From assembly GCA_940671915.1 (NCBI GenBank), contig CALNVZ010002974.1, forward strand, positions 13,839,221 to 13,903,220: 64,000 nucleotides of DNA. Reading direction: 5' to 3'. Shown here in pieces: positions 1 to 11,449 of the stretch. The notes under the pieces are model-generated. The model was not told the origin of the DNA and ran no database searches. It saw only the letters and a list, made by a program, of their open reading frames with translations. Position numbers and translations under genes: made by a program. This stretch comes from Paracentrotus lividus. Its lineage: Eukaryota; Echinodermata; Echinoidea; Camarodonta; Echinidae. Position 1 is the first letter of the stretch, and every line of letters begins with the position of its first letter.

Positions 1-1099
1 CATAAATAAAGTAGAGCATTGTTGATACCGTTTTGGTCTTACAAGCAACTATTATTCCAGCACGTTTCTAAATATATGAAGTTATTGATTCAATTCAACA
101 CTATTTTTTCCCCTTGCACTTTAACTGAGGGTCATCATCTACTTTCAAAAACACACAACCATGAATGTACTTTGATTGATCCTTTTTCTCCCTCTATTCT
201 TATTCTCTGTGCTTCCACAATTGTTTGCGCTTCCCTAGGTACCAGTGAAACAGATTTCAAGTCGAATTATTTAGGTTTTCTGCATCCAGTTAGCTTGAAA
301 GGAGTCAATGAGACGAAAAGAAAGGAACTGCTGATTTGATCATCTCAAACCACTCATGTGCGTTTTTGTTTTCTTTGAGACTAATTCAATTTCTTTGTGT
401 GTGTTTTGTTTTTAGGGGGTTGTTATTTTTTGCTTTTGTGAGCTGTTAGTGCTGTACTTAATTCACACATTTACCAGGCAAGTGATCATGTGACAGGCAG
501 ACGGACCCATTTGTGCCAACTCAAACCAACGAAATGGTCGATGAGAAAGCATTTTTCCAATCGAAGAAAGTAAGGAGAATAGTTTTCTCTGCTGCACTCT
601 TGACCAAATATATTCAGAAAACTCTTGTTGTGGGAATCCCTGCTTTTCCAAGCAAGAATGTTCTTTTTTTCCAAATCTTAAAAGCATGATTGCAACATGC
701 ACATCGGAGCATTTTAGCACTGCATTTGGAATGATAAACTTTCATGAAATAATGAATGATCATAATTTATATAGAACCCTTCATTTAAGAAGACGAAGAA
801 ACTATATATATTAATTCAGCTAAAGCTACATATAAACAATATCATCATATTACAAATATAATTAAGTTGCTGCAAGGGTAATACAAATCTATAACATGCT
901 GTTAATAATAAAAGAATAACAGTTGATCAAAATCTTATCTTAAAATCAATTGAAGCAATTTGTTCTGAAAAGCTTGGAAATATGACATGACAACTGTCAT
1001 TCATCTTGACAAAACTTTTCTGCAAATATGGATTCTGTGGCTACGCCTCTTTATTTATATCTGGAATACTGTGAGATCACCAGAGGCACTTGCACTTTA
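1..1099. other. AT-rich DNA, no gene recognised
   Basis: Open frames here are short, overlap on both strands and show no protein motif. A 106-codon frame at 19-339 has no recognisable domain and no splice-flanked conserved block. No repeat ends were found before the element that starts at 1100. Confidence 0.5.
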
Positions 1100-1598
1100 G
1101 AGTGTGTTCAATGTCCATTCAAATTTATACGCCAACATGAATCATGATACAAAACGCAATCACAAAACACAACAGAACGCGATCAGCGGTGCACCGTTCA
1201 GTGTCCAAAATTAAACGTGTTTATACGTCGATCGTCTTTAAATTCCCCACTCTCAAAAAAACAAATATCTTCTCCTTTTTTTCATTGCACCGGAAGCTTC
1301 ATTGCAGAGAGCACATTTAAACACGTTTGAAAACTCAATCCTGTTCAATGTCGCATTTCGTTGCAATCGCGATGCTCAAGGTCGTAAAATGAAGCCGATT
1401 GTGTTTGTAAAACGCCATCTTTTTTCGGCGTTTAAATTTTCGGCGTTTAAATTTTATTGAGATTTGAAACACGTTATTTTACGACCGGCGATGGGGACAT
1501 GAACACCCTTTTGTTTTTCTTAATATCAGCGTTTTGTGTGCGTTTGTATCATGATTCATGTTGGCGTATAAATTTGAAACTGGACATTGAACACACTC
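1100..1598. mobile_element. PIF/Harbinger-like MITE with ~70-bp terminal inverted repeats
   Basis: The left end (1100-1168) begins GAGTGTGTTCAATGTCCA, and the right end (1530-1598) is its reverse complement with small indels. The shared block includes TACGCCAACATGAATCATGA on the left and its complement on the right. The element is flanked by TTA on both sides (1097-1099 and 1599-1601). A 3-bp TTA/TAA duplication inside a CTTAG-like context is typical of the PIF/Harbinger superfamily. The 499-bp interior has no transposase frame, so it is a non-autonomous miniature element. The interior also has short internal duplications (for example CGGCGTTTAAATTTT twice near 1427-1455). Superfamily assignment is inferred from target duplication and length, without a match to an autonomous relative. 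Confidence 0.8.
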
Positions 1599-4020
1599 TT
1601 AGACACACGCAGAATTTGTCATCTTAAGAGTAAGATGGAATCATTTGAAATTATTCCTAGAATCCTACAAGAGCAGGAATATGAACATTTTGCCTACTGA
1701 AGTGGAATTCCGCATATAACGAGTCGGAGATGAGGGGGAGAAAGCGAAGGGTAAAGCCAGACGTGAGTTCTTTTCTTTCAGCCATCTGTCTGCACAAATA
1801 AAAGTGAAATTATTTCATCTGCTAATGCGAGGAACAATTATTACAATTGCAACTAGATTTCTAGCTACCACAACAACGGTTGGCATCATTAACAGGAGGA
1901 AAGATGTGGGTAGAGAGGTAGGTTTTAATCAATTGGCATTACCACAAAGAGTTTTTTTTTCTCTCTTTCCACTTTTTTTCTGGCTGATGTTCTCAGGCAA
2001 GGAGAAGGAAACCAGAATATCTCAACCACAAGATATACCAATGCAATGGAGGCAGGCTACACTTGCACCTGGAGCTGGAAACTAAATGCTACATTGAGGT
2101 GGCCGTGTTTCATGTTCATAACCAGTTCAAATAAGCCTACGTAAACGGCATGCTTTAGGCGCACACGCACCTGTAATTTTGCCCCCCCCCAACTCAACGG
2201 CCATCTTAGGAGCGCACGAAGCTGCTTATTCGGGCTTGCACATTACCATGTGGTTGACGGCTAGTCGATTCAAACAGGCAGGAGAAAGCCATGAATAAGG
2301 GATCAGTCGTCAAAACGTCTCTTACCTAAGTTATTTTTGTGAATCATGACAACAAAAAAAGGAATATAGCACACAGTAGGAGGGCTACCATCAGGTCCAG
2401 CAATAGTACAGATTCTCCTTTAATCCCCTGCCCTTCCCTCTCTTTATCCATAAAAAGGGCGGTCTTGTTCCTCATTGTGTGAACCGCATAGCATGAGCAC
2501 CCTGGACTATTTATGCCACATACCCTAGCAATCATATTTAAAGGACATTAAATATATGTTTTATTTAAGACTCACACATCACCACCACATAGCAACACAT
2601 ACATTCCAGCTCGTAACACATATTAATATTCCTCATTAACCAAGCGATTGTAAATTGCAAGAAACCGATGAAGTTCAGAGGAAATTTTCAATTGTATAGA
2701 CTGGAAAATGAATTACAGGAGAGGAAAAAATGTCTTTTAAAAAGCGCTATCACACACGACTTGCACACCCCTATTCTACTCTGACAGAGACGAAAACAAG
2801 CGCACATGACCGAGTCTCCAGAGAGAATAGGAAGAACATTTCAACTCCTGCACATAAATATGAGAGAAAAATCACATTACATATGGTCGTCCAGTTGCTA
2901 TGTGAATTACCGTAAAGACACGTGCCAGACGAATATATTCTATGGTCAATGCCATAAGGTATGCAATTCTTCCAATTAACCACATGGCTGACTCCTAAAT
3001 GGAAGGATCACTGTCGATTTCTCCCCCATCATTCACACAGCCACATAAACCAGAACACGCGTTCCACTCTGCGATATAGTTCACCGATATAAAACTGTTT
3101 CCCACAGAAATTATATATTTTGCTATTGTACATAACTTAATTTAATATTTTAAGGCCTCATCGTATACAATATCTCTATCTATATAATGCTATGTAAACA
3201 GGCTTTATTCAAAAGCTGATTTTCGCGAGACAGAAAAAAAGTTTATTACTAGACCAGGCCAAGGCAAGAAGCTTTTAAAGAAGGTTGCACACCACATACG
3301 ACTGCTCCAAATACAGAACATGAGGCTGTTGAAATACCTGCAGACTTGTATCTTAGACTTTCACATTCAGTGGAAAAATCGTGAGTTACCCCGAAGAAAG
3401 GAAATGTACTTTTTCTTTCCATTTTATTACCACTGAAAAACGATTATAGACTTTGTTTGTCGAACCTTTTTTTGTCATTCATTACCTGATATGGACCGTT
3501 AATAATCTATAAGTTAATAATAAATGTAAGTTGCTTTTCAGACATTTCTATGACAATTGAAACGGAAGTTCCTATTCTTGAATAAAAATAGGTAAAAGAA
3601 AAAAGGTATTCTGGATATATATAAATGATTAAAATAACTACATAATATAAGTAAATTGTTCTTAATACTGTATGGTAGGTATCCCAGAAGAAAGAAAGAC
3701 CATTTAAATATTTGTCGTCCTCTAATGTAGCACTTTGTAACTTTTTTAAAGCTGCACTGGGGAGGGGGGGGGGTATTTATCAATCTATCTCACCTATTTG
3801 TTCAAGAAACATATGGCCATTGAGAAGTAAGTGCACACAGACTGCCAAAGTAGCAAACATATTGTATTTCCTAACCATATCATACTGAATTCAAAGCCGA
3901 GATATTGTTTATAAATTCAAATGTGCACATGCAGGTATTCAAACTGCTTTGATCAATCAAGGTGAACATCCTTCAGATGTTTAAGAAATTTCTAACAGGG
4001 TGTATTTCAATTGGCATAAC
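1599..4020. other. AT-rich DNA, no gene recognised
   Basis: The stretch holds short homopolymers (a C-run near 2183-2191 and a G-run near 3763-3772) and only short frames without motifs. The frames on opposite strands at 2730-2983 overlap each other and look like chance. No repeat ends were detected. Confidence 0.45.
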
Positions 4021-4024
4021 ATTG

Positions 4025-4038
4025 CCGCTAGAGGGAGC
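4025..4038 (+). promoter_or_regulatory. CTCF-like motif (weak)
   Basis: The 14-mer CCGCTAGAGGGAGC matches the bilaterian CTCF core CCASYAGRKGGCRS at 12 of 14 positions, with G for A at position 3 and A for C at position 12. A single imperfect match in a 64-kb AT-rich window can arise by chance, and it could instead be part of an old repeat. A related CTAGAGGGAG string lies on the minus strand near 27227-27244. Confidence 0.2.
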
Positions 4039-5724
4039 TTTACCCTTTAACAACATGGTGATTAGTTACAGTTTAAAACATATTTAAAATGCACTTTTGA
4101 ACCTTGAAGGAAGGCTGTGGCACTATTTATCTACAAATTCAGTTCAGTGCCCTCGTAAAAACTTATTATATTCATTGTAGCTCTTAAAAGCTGATAACAT
4201 TCTTTATTTCTTCCGAAGCTCAGTTACAGCGCACAACTTTTACGAGATATCACCATTGTTTGCTCTATAACATCAATACATGACTTGTGTTTGCCCTTAA
4301 AAATTTATCAAACACCAATTCCATATCCAGCACTAGATATGGATCTCTTTTCATGTGCTTTCCAAAGGATAACAAATTTGGATGAAATTAAGACAAGACA
4401 GAGAGAATATGTTTCTCCCATGGAAACAAAAAAAATATGGGTCACTTTTTTAGCCACAACCCATGGCTCATAACATTCATCTTTTTCTAGGGCAATTTCA
4501 TGTTTTTGTTTCTTCAGCTCTCACTCTCTCGGCAGACCCAGACTGAAATTAAATGGGTTGTTTTCCGTGTTGACTTGCAAATGAAGTAGTAGGGCGCAAT
4601 GTCTCATTTCCAACTTGCTGCGCCATGGACAATAGCGATTATGGGTCACACTGAAATTGGAGGACATAATAACAACATGAGTCGTTTCTAAACATATATT
4701 GTATAGTGTGGGGGGGGGTAAACCCAGGGGTGTCACAGAATTGGAGTCCAAAATTAAGCTGCACTAATTTAACAAGATATTAAAGGGTCCACTCTCTGCA
4801 AACAATTAAGCAAAGCCATGCACAATACAGTTTAAATTAAGGTCTAGCAAAATCATAGAGTAGCTGCAAGTGATTACACAGACCTTTTTTTTTTGGGGGG
4901 GGGAAATGTAATATAAATGTTATACATATATTATATGTTCCTTTTTCATTCTTTCAAACTATATTTCTCGTTGAAAAATGGATCATTTTCATCAATATTT
5001 ATGACATCATTTCTTTATTCAACAGACTAAACAAGCTAAAATCAATATCTCACACAGCAGGCCACACTTCATTGAATCACCTTTTTATGAAATCAATAGA
5101 AATATAAAAGAATTGGGACTTTCCCACTTCAGCACAAAACTATTATATACACCTTTTTTTAAATCTCACAAAAACAAAAGTTTACATCTTCCTCACGTTT
5201 CGCTTAAAGTCCCTTCCCTCAAATCAGCAATTATGGCTTACACCCCCAAAATAAAATAAGATCTCTCTCTTTTTATATCTCCATCTGCTGCCCTCTCTAT
5301 TCCATTAGCGTCACATCATCCATCAGAATACTCAAACGACGAACTTCTCATACCGTTCAATAAAACGCAACCCCTCTCTCTCTCTCTATCGTGGTCCAAC
5401 AAAACACACAATTGATTTCGAGATGAGGAGGAGGATAGTAACAACATTGACTGAAGTTGAAAGAGGCAATCTTGTATTTTCTATTTCTGGCAGTATGGTG
5501 TAATGAAGGAGGAAAACAATTTGGGAAATGATGAGGGTACCATATGATCATTAATTTTCAAAATGACTTCTCCCACCTGTCTGTATTAGGAGCCATGAAA
5601 CAAATACATTTCAAGGTCGCAGGTAATTTTCAAGTCTATGGGCAGCATCCATGTGTACATCAACACTTTTCAAAGGGGTCGGTATTTTCGGGTCCATGTG
5701 GTACTTTCAAGGTTTCTGTATTTA
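4039..5724. other. AT-rich DNA with G-runs and a short CT tract, no gene recognised
   Basis: G-runs occur near 4710-4718 and 4894-4903, and a CT microsatellite near 5373-5388. The frames at 4285-4473, 4521-4751 and 5357-5551 are short, without domain motifs and without convincing splice context. Confidence 0.45.
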
Positions 5725-6193
5725 TACAGTGCGTATCATAAAAACGGGACAGTTTTGAGAAGTCTATCAAAATTTTTGTCTCAAATTGTGATGTCAATAT
5801 TTTGATGTTAATTAGATGCTCTGAAGGTCTATCTTCCAAATGCAATTTAAAAATTAAGTTTCGTCATGCTTGAGTGAACACGGACGTGTTTGTCGGGGGC
5901 CAAAAAATGGACTTGCGCACAAATGGCAGAAAATAAGAAGTATGATCATGAGACTTCTTACTAATCAGCAGACTTCCTCTTAATGGTTTCATTATCTTTA
6001 CCGTTATTTTCAAATTATGCTTTCAAAATTCATTTGAAAATCTATTCGTTTACTTAAATTTTATCAGTATTAATATTATTATTTTAATATGTATATTTTA
6101 GCATTGAATATTCCTTCATACTTTCAAAAACCAATCAAAAAAATAAACTTTTTTGTCAATCCAAATAAGGGGATTAGCAATTGGATACAAATG

Positions 6194-6241
6194 GCGTCCG
6201 TCAGTCCGTTGTACGTCCGTCCATCGTCCGTGCCGTCCGCA
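6194..6241 (+). repeat. CGTCCGT-rich patch
   Basis: About seven overlapping CGTCC/GTCCGT words sit in 48 bp, giving a GC-rich island inside an otherwise very AT-rich transposon interior. It probably belongs to the ancestral element or to an insertion into it. No function is visible. Confidence 0.6.
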
Positions 6242-6486
6242 CACGGTGGGCGAGCCAAAATCTGGATATTGCCTTGAAATTTTATGATAATTTAAAAAAA
6301 AAAAATTTTAAACCCAATGTTACGCCTTGTAAATAAAAAAAAGGTAACAGACATGAATTCACTTGTTTTACTTCTCTTTAATAGAATAAAAAAGAAAAAA
6401 TTGTTTCACGAATGAAAGGTTGATTGTTGTCTACTTTTAATTGTGAAATGAGTGATTTATGGGTTGATTTGGTTTGGTGGTTGTGT

Positions 6487-6790
6487 TTGATTGATTGATT
6501 GATTGATTGATTTCATCGATTGGATTAATTGATTCATCAGATTGATTAATTGATTGATTGATTGATTGATTAATTAATTGACTTATTTATTTGTTTGTTT
6601 GATTATTTGTTTGATTGATGGATTGATTAAATGATTGATCAAGTGACTGAATGATTGATAGATTGACTTTTGAATTATTGATTATTTGAGTTATTCATTG
6701 TTTTTTTGAATGATTGATTTGATTCAATCGATAACATTTTGATTGAATTGTTCGAATGATTGATATAACATCATTGAAAGAATCATAGGA
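6487..6790 (+). repeat. Degenerate (GATT)n microsatellite
   Basis: GATT/GATTGATT words recur for about 300 bp, with interruptions by GTTT and ATTA. The tract fills most of the interior of the Tc1/mariner-like element at 5725-7103. The degeneracy shows an old expansion, presumably after the element inserted. Confidence 0.85.
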
Positions 6791-7103
6791 AATCAACTCA
6801 AACGACTAACATAATGATTGATCTGTGCAAAGCAACAATGAATCCTAATGGAGTAGGCCTACCTGATTCAGAATAATGGCAAATTTCAATACCCTTTGAA
6901 TTGTGCGCAAGCCGTTTTTGGAGCCCCGACACTAAAGCTTCCTGTGTTCGCTCAAGCATTAACGAAACTTATTTTTTTAATAGCATTTGAAAGATAAGAC
7001 TTCAGAGCATCTATTAACATAAAAATATAGACATCATTATTTGAAACAAAATTTTGATAGACTTTTCAAAACACTGTCCCGTTTTTATTTTATACGCACT
7101 GTA

Positions 7104-8243
7104 TAGGAGCATATAGGAGATCTGTTTCATTTTCTAAATTTTGGGGGTCTTGAGTTCTAATCAACCCCTGACATCTGTATACACAAGTGTGATTCTTTAA
7201 ATGTTGCATGCCCTGTCAACTGCTGCATGAACTTATGTGAATGATGACAAACCTCCTCATACTGATCAAAATATTTATTTTGAAAATGCTTTGTAATAGA
7301 ATTAACTTATCCTTTGTAAACATGTAGCTGAGCTAAACTTTTTATTTTTAGTTCAACTGAAAAATCAAAGTCTTAGAAATCTATGACAAGAATTTTGGTC
7401 TTATGCATGCTATATGGACTATTTATGCTTTGAAATGAAATTTTAAAAAAATTATGAAACTTTAAAAAATCTTGTAATCAAGTTTGTGCAAATTTAAGCA
7501 GGTTTATGTTGTCCAGGGTTCCACGTAGAGTTGAAACATGAAATTTCAACTTCAAAATAATATTGGTCAAATGACGTGTTATGATGTTTTTCAGACCATA
7601 GTTTACGTAAACCTCCTTCATGAAATCGGGCCCTGGAGATTACAAATTACTTGAAATGTTTGGCTTTAGGAATGCGTTTGCAGAAAGTGGAAACATTTTA
7701 TTGGGCAATTGGGCCTCTTTTATTAATTCCCAACATGACAGTCCCCTTTTGAACTTGTAGGGGACGAGAGGAGATTTGAACATCAATTTAGCAAAGTTAT
7801 GAACCTTTATCAACACCGTTGCTACATCACACCTATAAAGGTTTTGAAATACTGCCAACTCTCTCATAATTAGATATGACTTCTATTTAGTGCCAGAAGG
7901 TCATTAGCTATTTAGTTGTTTGTTGTAACACCCTTCTGTCTCTGACTAGACAATATCTAAGTGTTATCAGGTACAAAAGACTTGCCCAAAAATAGATGAT
8001 GATGAGCCACAGCATTTATATTACACCATATTTCTGTCAAAAACACTATGCCTACACGTCTCATAATAAAGACCAAAACAACATTTGGAATAAGGTAGTA
8101 TCTATAGTTAAATTTAGGTTTTGAATCAAGCATTAACACAATTATTAGCATAAGCAGGTGACAGTTACACAGGTCCGCTCCCGCTCCCCCTCCCCCCCAT
8201 TTGAAGTCAATGCCCTCCAAATTTTGACGTTACAATTTGGAAT
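7104..8243. other. AT-rich DNA; possible solo Harbinger-type terminus near 7612-7636
   Basis: No gene was recognised. At 7619-7636 the sequence reads TGAAATCGGGCCCTGG; its complement CCAGGGCCCGATTTCATGAA resembles GGGCC...-type termini of Harbinger-like MITEs. A matching opposite end was not found with confidence, although CCAGGG also occurs at 7512. The short frames at 7640-7867 and 7957-8220 have no motif. Confidence 0.35.
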
Positions 8244-8281
8244 CCCCCCCCCCCAAAAAAAAAAAAAAAAAAAAAAAAAAA
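8244..8281 (+). repeat. C11-A27 double homopolymer
   Basis: Eleven C residues (8244-8254) run straight into 27 A residues (8255-8281). The A-run could be a retroposon tail, but no target duplication or 5' body was identified. Length is prone to sequencing error. Confidence 0.8.
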
Positions 8282-9871
8282 GCAGTGTGGGGGCCCTGCA
8301 CAACATTCCTGCAAGAGAACTACCATTAGTATTTCAGGTTTATAATGAGTGTCCTTTATATTCTTTCTATACCTCTGTCTCATATGAACATCATACAGTG
8401 TGAAAATTGCATGACACATTCAAAGTAAGATGAACGTCATCAATTGTTTATTTAGCGTAATGTCAAGACCTTTGTAACATATGCCCCCATCCCGTTCCCC
8501 CAAGAGCATTCTCACCCCAACCTGCCCCACCTAGCGGCGAATTAAATTTACTGACATACACTGAGATACCAACAGGTGACACATTGTGTTTCGCTTCAGG
8601 GGGTATACCGGTACCATAGGGAGGGTACAATTTACACCGGTGGTGAATTAAGGAGGGCAGAAGCAGTCGCAGGGTACACCGATCCGACAACGTACCTGGG
8701 ACCAGTCAAAGTCAAAATCAAATTTGGGAGAGAGGGTCAGAAAGGGAAACAAGATGATGACAGTAATCATATTTGAGAACTGCCAAAACCTAGTCGGGGG
8801 TTACTCTGCGATAACATTGCGATACCCAAACTACTGTGGATTACCTTAAAAGCAGTTGTTGGAATTCCTGTGGCGGTATGAAAGCCAAGTTTCTTTCAGA
8901 CAGGAATAACTTTTGTATCAAAAGTAGGGGAACAGAATATTGGGAAAGGGTGAAGGGGAAATGAAATAATTGTACAATGTGAGCGCTAGAACAGGCAAGA
9001 AAAGAAAGAAAGATAAAAATAGAAAACTTGTAAAATTAAATCAATAAAAACAGAAAAGAAGTAGAGATGTCTGTCGCAAAATTTTTTATAAAGAAAAGGG
9101 AATATATTGGCATGACTTAAGGAAAGGTAGCAGAAGCAGAACTAGAAGATTCATCAAATTGGTCTCAAAATGAGCCATAATTGAGAGAACTTTCTTTGCA
9201 TGTAACTTTTTCCCTTCCAGGTAACTGCATACAAACAAGCACACTCTATAGATGCTCATAGACCTACTGGAAAACCCTCCTTGGAATCTACTAGGCAGTC
9301 AGTCTTCTCTCTTCTCCGTACCTTCACGAGGTCATGCCGCTCTGCAAATTGGCATCACATATCTGGGCACAGGAGGCGAGGGGTCAAGGGTCGGGATTGT
9401 TTTCTCGGTGGAGCACACCTGGAAGAATCTGGTGGAATGCGGGGAGGTATTAGGGCTAGACAAACGTGACCTCCATTCTGCCTCAAAGAATCCATAGCCC
9501 ATATATCGGTTGACATTCACCATGTCTGAGTGCAATGCAACCAGAGCCATGCTAACGCAGAGGCTTGCGAGATATGTTCCATGGTATTACCGTGATTTGG
9601 CCTCACATTTGATGTTCGGTATTTGTGTTTTCCCTTCTTACAAACCTGATGGACAAATGAATAAGAGCTTGATAGGTATGGGGAGGGGATGTTTGGTAAC
9701 AAATGCCTTCGTTGTTAATATTCTTATCCTCATGTTATCAACTTTGTGGAAATTAATAATATAAATATTAATAACCGTGCCCACTACTGCTCTTTATGGT
9801 TCATTGAGATGTAAATTCCAATAAAGCACAATAGCCTCTATGCACAGATGTGCAATGAAGATGTAGTAGAG

Positions 9872-9873
<2 letters not shown>
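8282..9873. other. No gene recognised; moderately GC-rich patch at 8560-8750
   Basis: The patch at 8560-8750 carries a 66-codon plus-strand frame (8576-8776) containing YTGGELRRAEAVAGYTDP and several CAG|G acceptor-like sites. It matches no family I know and has no clear donor. The frames at 9252-9497 and 9510-9764 also lack motifs. The rest is unremarkable. Confidence 0.35.

Positions 9874-9919
<46 letters not shown>
9874..9919 (-). repeat. T46 homopolymer
   Basis: Forty-six consecutive T residues are followed by ATTCAGCACCC. Read on the minus strand this is a poly(A) run immediately after TGCTGAATA, so a minus-strand retroposon tail is possible. No target-site duplication or body was found, so it may equally be a plain homopolymer expansion. 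Confidence 0.75.
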
Positions 9920-9921
<2 letters not shown>

Positions 9922-10363
9922 TCAGCACCCAAAATTGACAAAGTAGCCCCAAAAATCAATTCTGATTATGTCACAGGATTACATGTAGCCCTACTATCAG
10001 GATATTATCCCAAATGTTAACAAAATTCTATGTCCACTAATTCAAGTCGAGTTGCTTTTAAAAAAAGTTGTAACAATATGAAGCCAAAATATTTTATTGT
10101 GACCCAATATAAGTCTCCATTATGTAAGCTGTAACGTTTCGCTTTAATATTTGGGTTTAGTTCAGTTTTGTGAGTGATCATCACTGCTTATCGGCATATG
10201 TGCTTAAGTTGATTCTGCGACTGACTCTAGTAGAGGGCTGAAAGTTCATTGCAATATTTATATGAACCCTAGCGCAATGCATCAATGTCATACTCCTACA
10301 CTCTATATTAAAGGGAATGCCCAGAAAAGCTTTTTCAGACACAAACTGTATTTAAATGTATGG
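9920..10363. other. AT-rich DNA, nothing recognised
   Basis: No long frame, repeat end or motif cluster was seen between the T-run and the SINE. Confidence 0.5.
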
Positions 10364-10375
10364 TAATATTGACTA

Positions 10376-10579
10376 TGAAAAAATGGGCCAAAAAATGGGA
10401 TTCCATCAGGATAGGTCAAGCATTAGACGATATTGACATGGGTTTGCCATAGCTCAGTTGGAAGAGTGAATGTCTACCAATCGGGAGGTTTCAGGTTCGA
10501 ATCCCGATGGAATCCCATTTTCTTTGCCCATTTTTTAAAATATTATACAATACTGGTCGGTTTCCGCCATTGTTCAAAA
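10376..10579 (+). mobile_element. tRNA-related SINE within a foldback, with 12-bp target duplication
   Basis: The direct repeat TAATATTGACTA flanks the element at 10364-10375 and 10580-10591, showing target-primed or staggered insertion of a 204-bp unit. The body contains pol III promoter matches: an A box TAGCTCAGTTGG (10450-10461) and a B box GGTTCGAATCC (10494-10504). The tRNA-like part folds poorly: the anticodon stem is largely unpaired and the T stem has a mismatch, so it is not a functional tRNA. Unusually, the region 5' of the tRNA part (10378-10412) is the inverted complement of the region 3' of it (10501-10536); both arms contain the ATGGGATTCCATC word or its complement. The whole element can thus form a hairpin with the tRNA module in the loop. 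A tRNA-SINE fits the duplication and promoter; a foldback that captured a tRNA relic is the alternative. Confidence 0.75.
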
Positions 10580-10591
10580 TAATATTGACTA

Positions 10592-11020
10592 AACAGGTCT
10601 CCTGCTCATTGAATAATGTAATCAAGAAACATATTTTGGTTTTATAATCAAAACTCACACACATAAATGTTGTAATTAATTAAGTTATGAATATTAATGT
10701 CCTTGGTATAAGGTAACATGATTGATGTTCAAATTACCATGTCCTTATGATAGGATGGTTAATTATAGGTCCCGTTCTTGAAGCTTCCTGTGCCGGGACT
10801 GAAAATAAACCAAATATTTGAACAATGCAAACATTGATGTGTCTGCATCCGCCTCTGTCACTCACTCAATCACTCATCTTCAGCTAATCAATAGTCTATA
10901 CAATACAGACCCTAAATGATTACAGTCGGATAAGTTTATGAGCACTTTGGAAAGAATACAAAGTGTGTATTCATCCAGGGATGTGTCTCATAAAGATTAA
11001 GGCATTATTTAAATTCGCAT
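10592..11020. other. AT-rich DNA, nothing recognised
   Basis: No frame of interest and no repeat end were seen. Confidence 0.5.
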
Positions 11021-11449
11021 TTAACGCAAAATCTCATTGATAGACTTCTGAAAATCACACATCTTCTGTGCATGATCTGACCAATGAGGTGATGCATAGT
11101 AAACCAAACGAGAAAAGGAATTTAAGTGCAACTTAAAGTTACGGCTTAAGTTATTGTGAAATTCCCTCGCTAGTATCAGGCTCTCTGGATTTCTCCCTGC
11201 CAGGTACCCATTTATACACCTTGGTTTGGTGTGGCAAATAAAGAATAATGTCTTGCCAACTTTATGATTTACATCCAGTGTCTTATCAACCTGACCATGA
11301 CATTTCTGCACCCCTATATCTTCTTCCACAAAGTAAGTGAATTTCTTAGCATGTCCTATCGCCTCCATCGGGCACCAGCCAACTGCTACAATTCCTTTGA
11401 TACAGCTGTAGCAAGAGTCCTGCAACCTTGCCCCTGTAGAAATGCGCAC
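11021..11449 (-). repeat. Interspersed repeat copy, minus orientation, with GGGTACCTGG core
   Basis: The minus strand carries a 142-codon open frame, the longest in the window. It contains no recognised domain, and the DNA includes a repeat-type core: AATGGGTACCTGGCAGGGA preceded by AAGGTGTAT (minus strand, about 11192-11235). The same core, ACCCAGGTG followed by ATGGGTACCTGGTAGGA, occurs on the plus strand near 48686-48728. I therefore read this as a copy of a dispersed, probably non-coding, retroposon-like family and not as a gene. A diverged gene exon remains possible because the frame is long for AT-rich DNA. Confidence 0.45.

Larger units (their letters stand above)
5725..7103. mobile_element. 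Tc1/mariner-like non-autonomous element with ~200-bp inverted repeats
   Basis: The left end (5727-5924) begins CAGTGCGTATCATAAAAACG, followed by GGACAG. The right end (about 6898-7101) is the reverse complement, with the same AACGGGACAG block, a shared AAGTTTCGT...GCTTGAG block and a shared CTTGCGCACAA block near the inner edge. TA (within TATA) borders both ends, as expected for Tc1/mariner insertion. Arms this long recall the IR/DR class of Tc1-like elements. The interior holds no transposase frame: it has a CGTCCGT-rich patch (6194-6241) and a long degenerate GATT microsatellite (about 6487-6790). The element is therefore a deletion derivative or a foldback whose centre was replaced by simple sequence. 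The arms differ by several indels and substitutions, so the insertion is not recent. Confidence 0.8.

Noticed and set aside
7512..7636. Complete 125-bp MITE bounded by CCAGGG and CCCTGG
   Set aside because: Beyond the first six bases the two ends do not match well enough to call inverted repeats.
10441..10513. Functional tRNA gene
   Set aside because: A and B boxes are present, but the anticodon stem does not pair, the T stem has a mismatch, and the unit is flanked by a target duplication: a SINE, not a tRNA.
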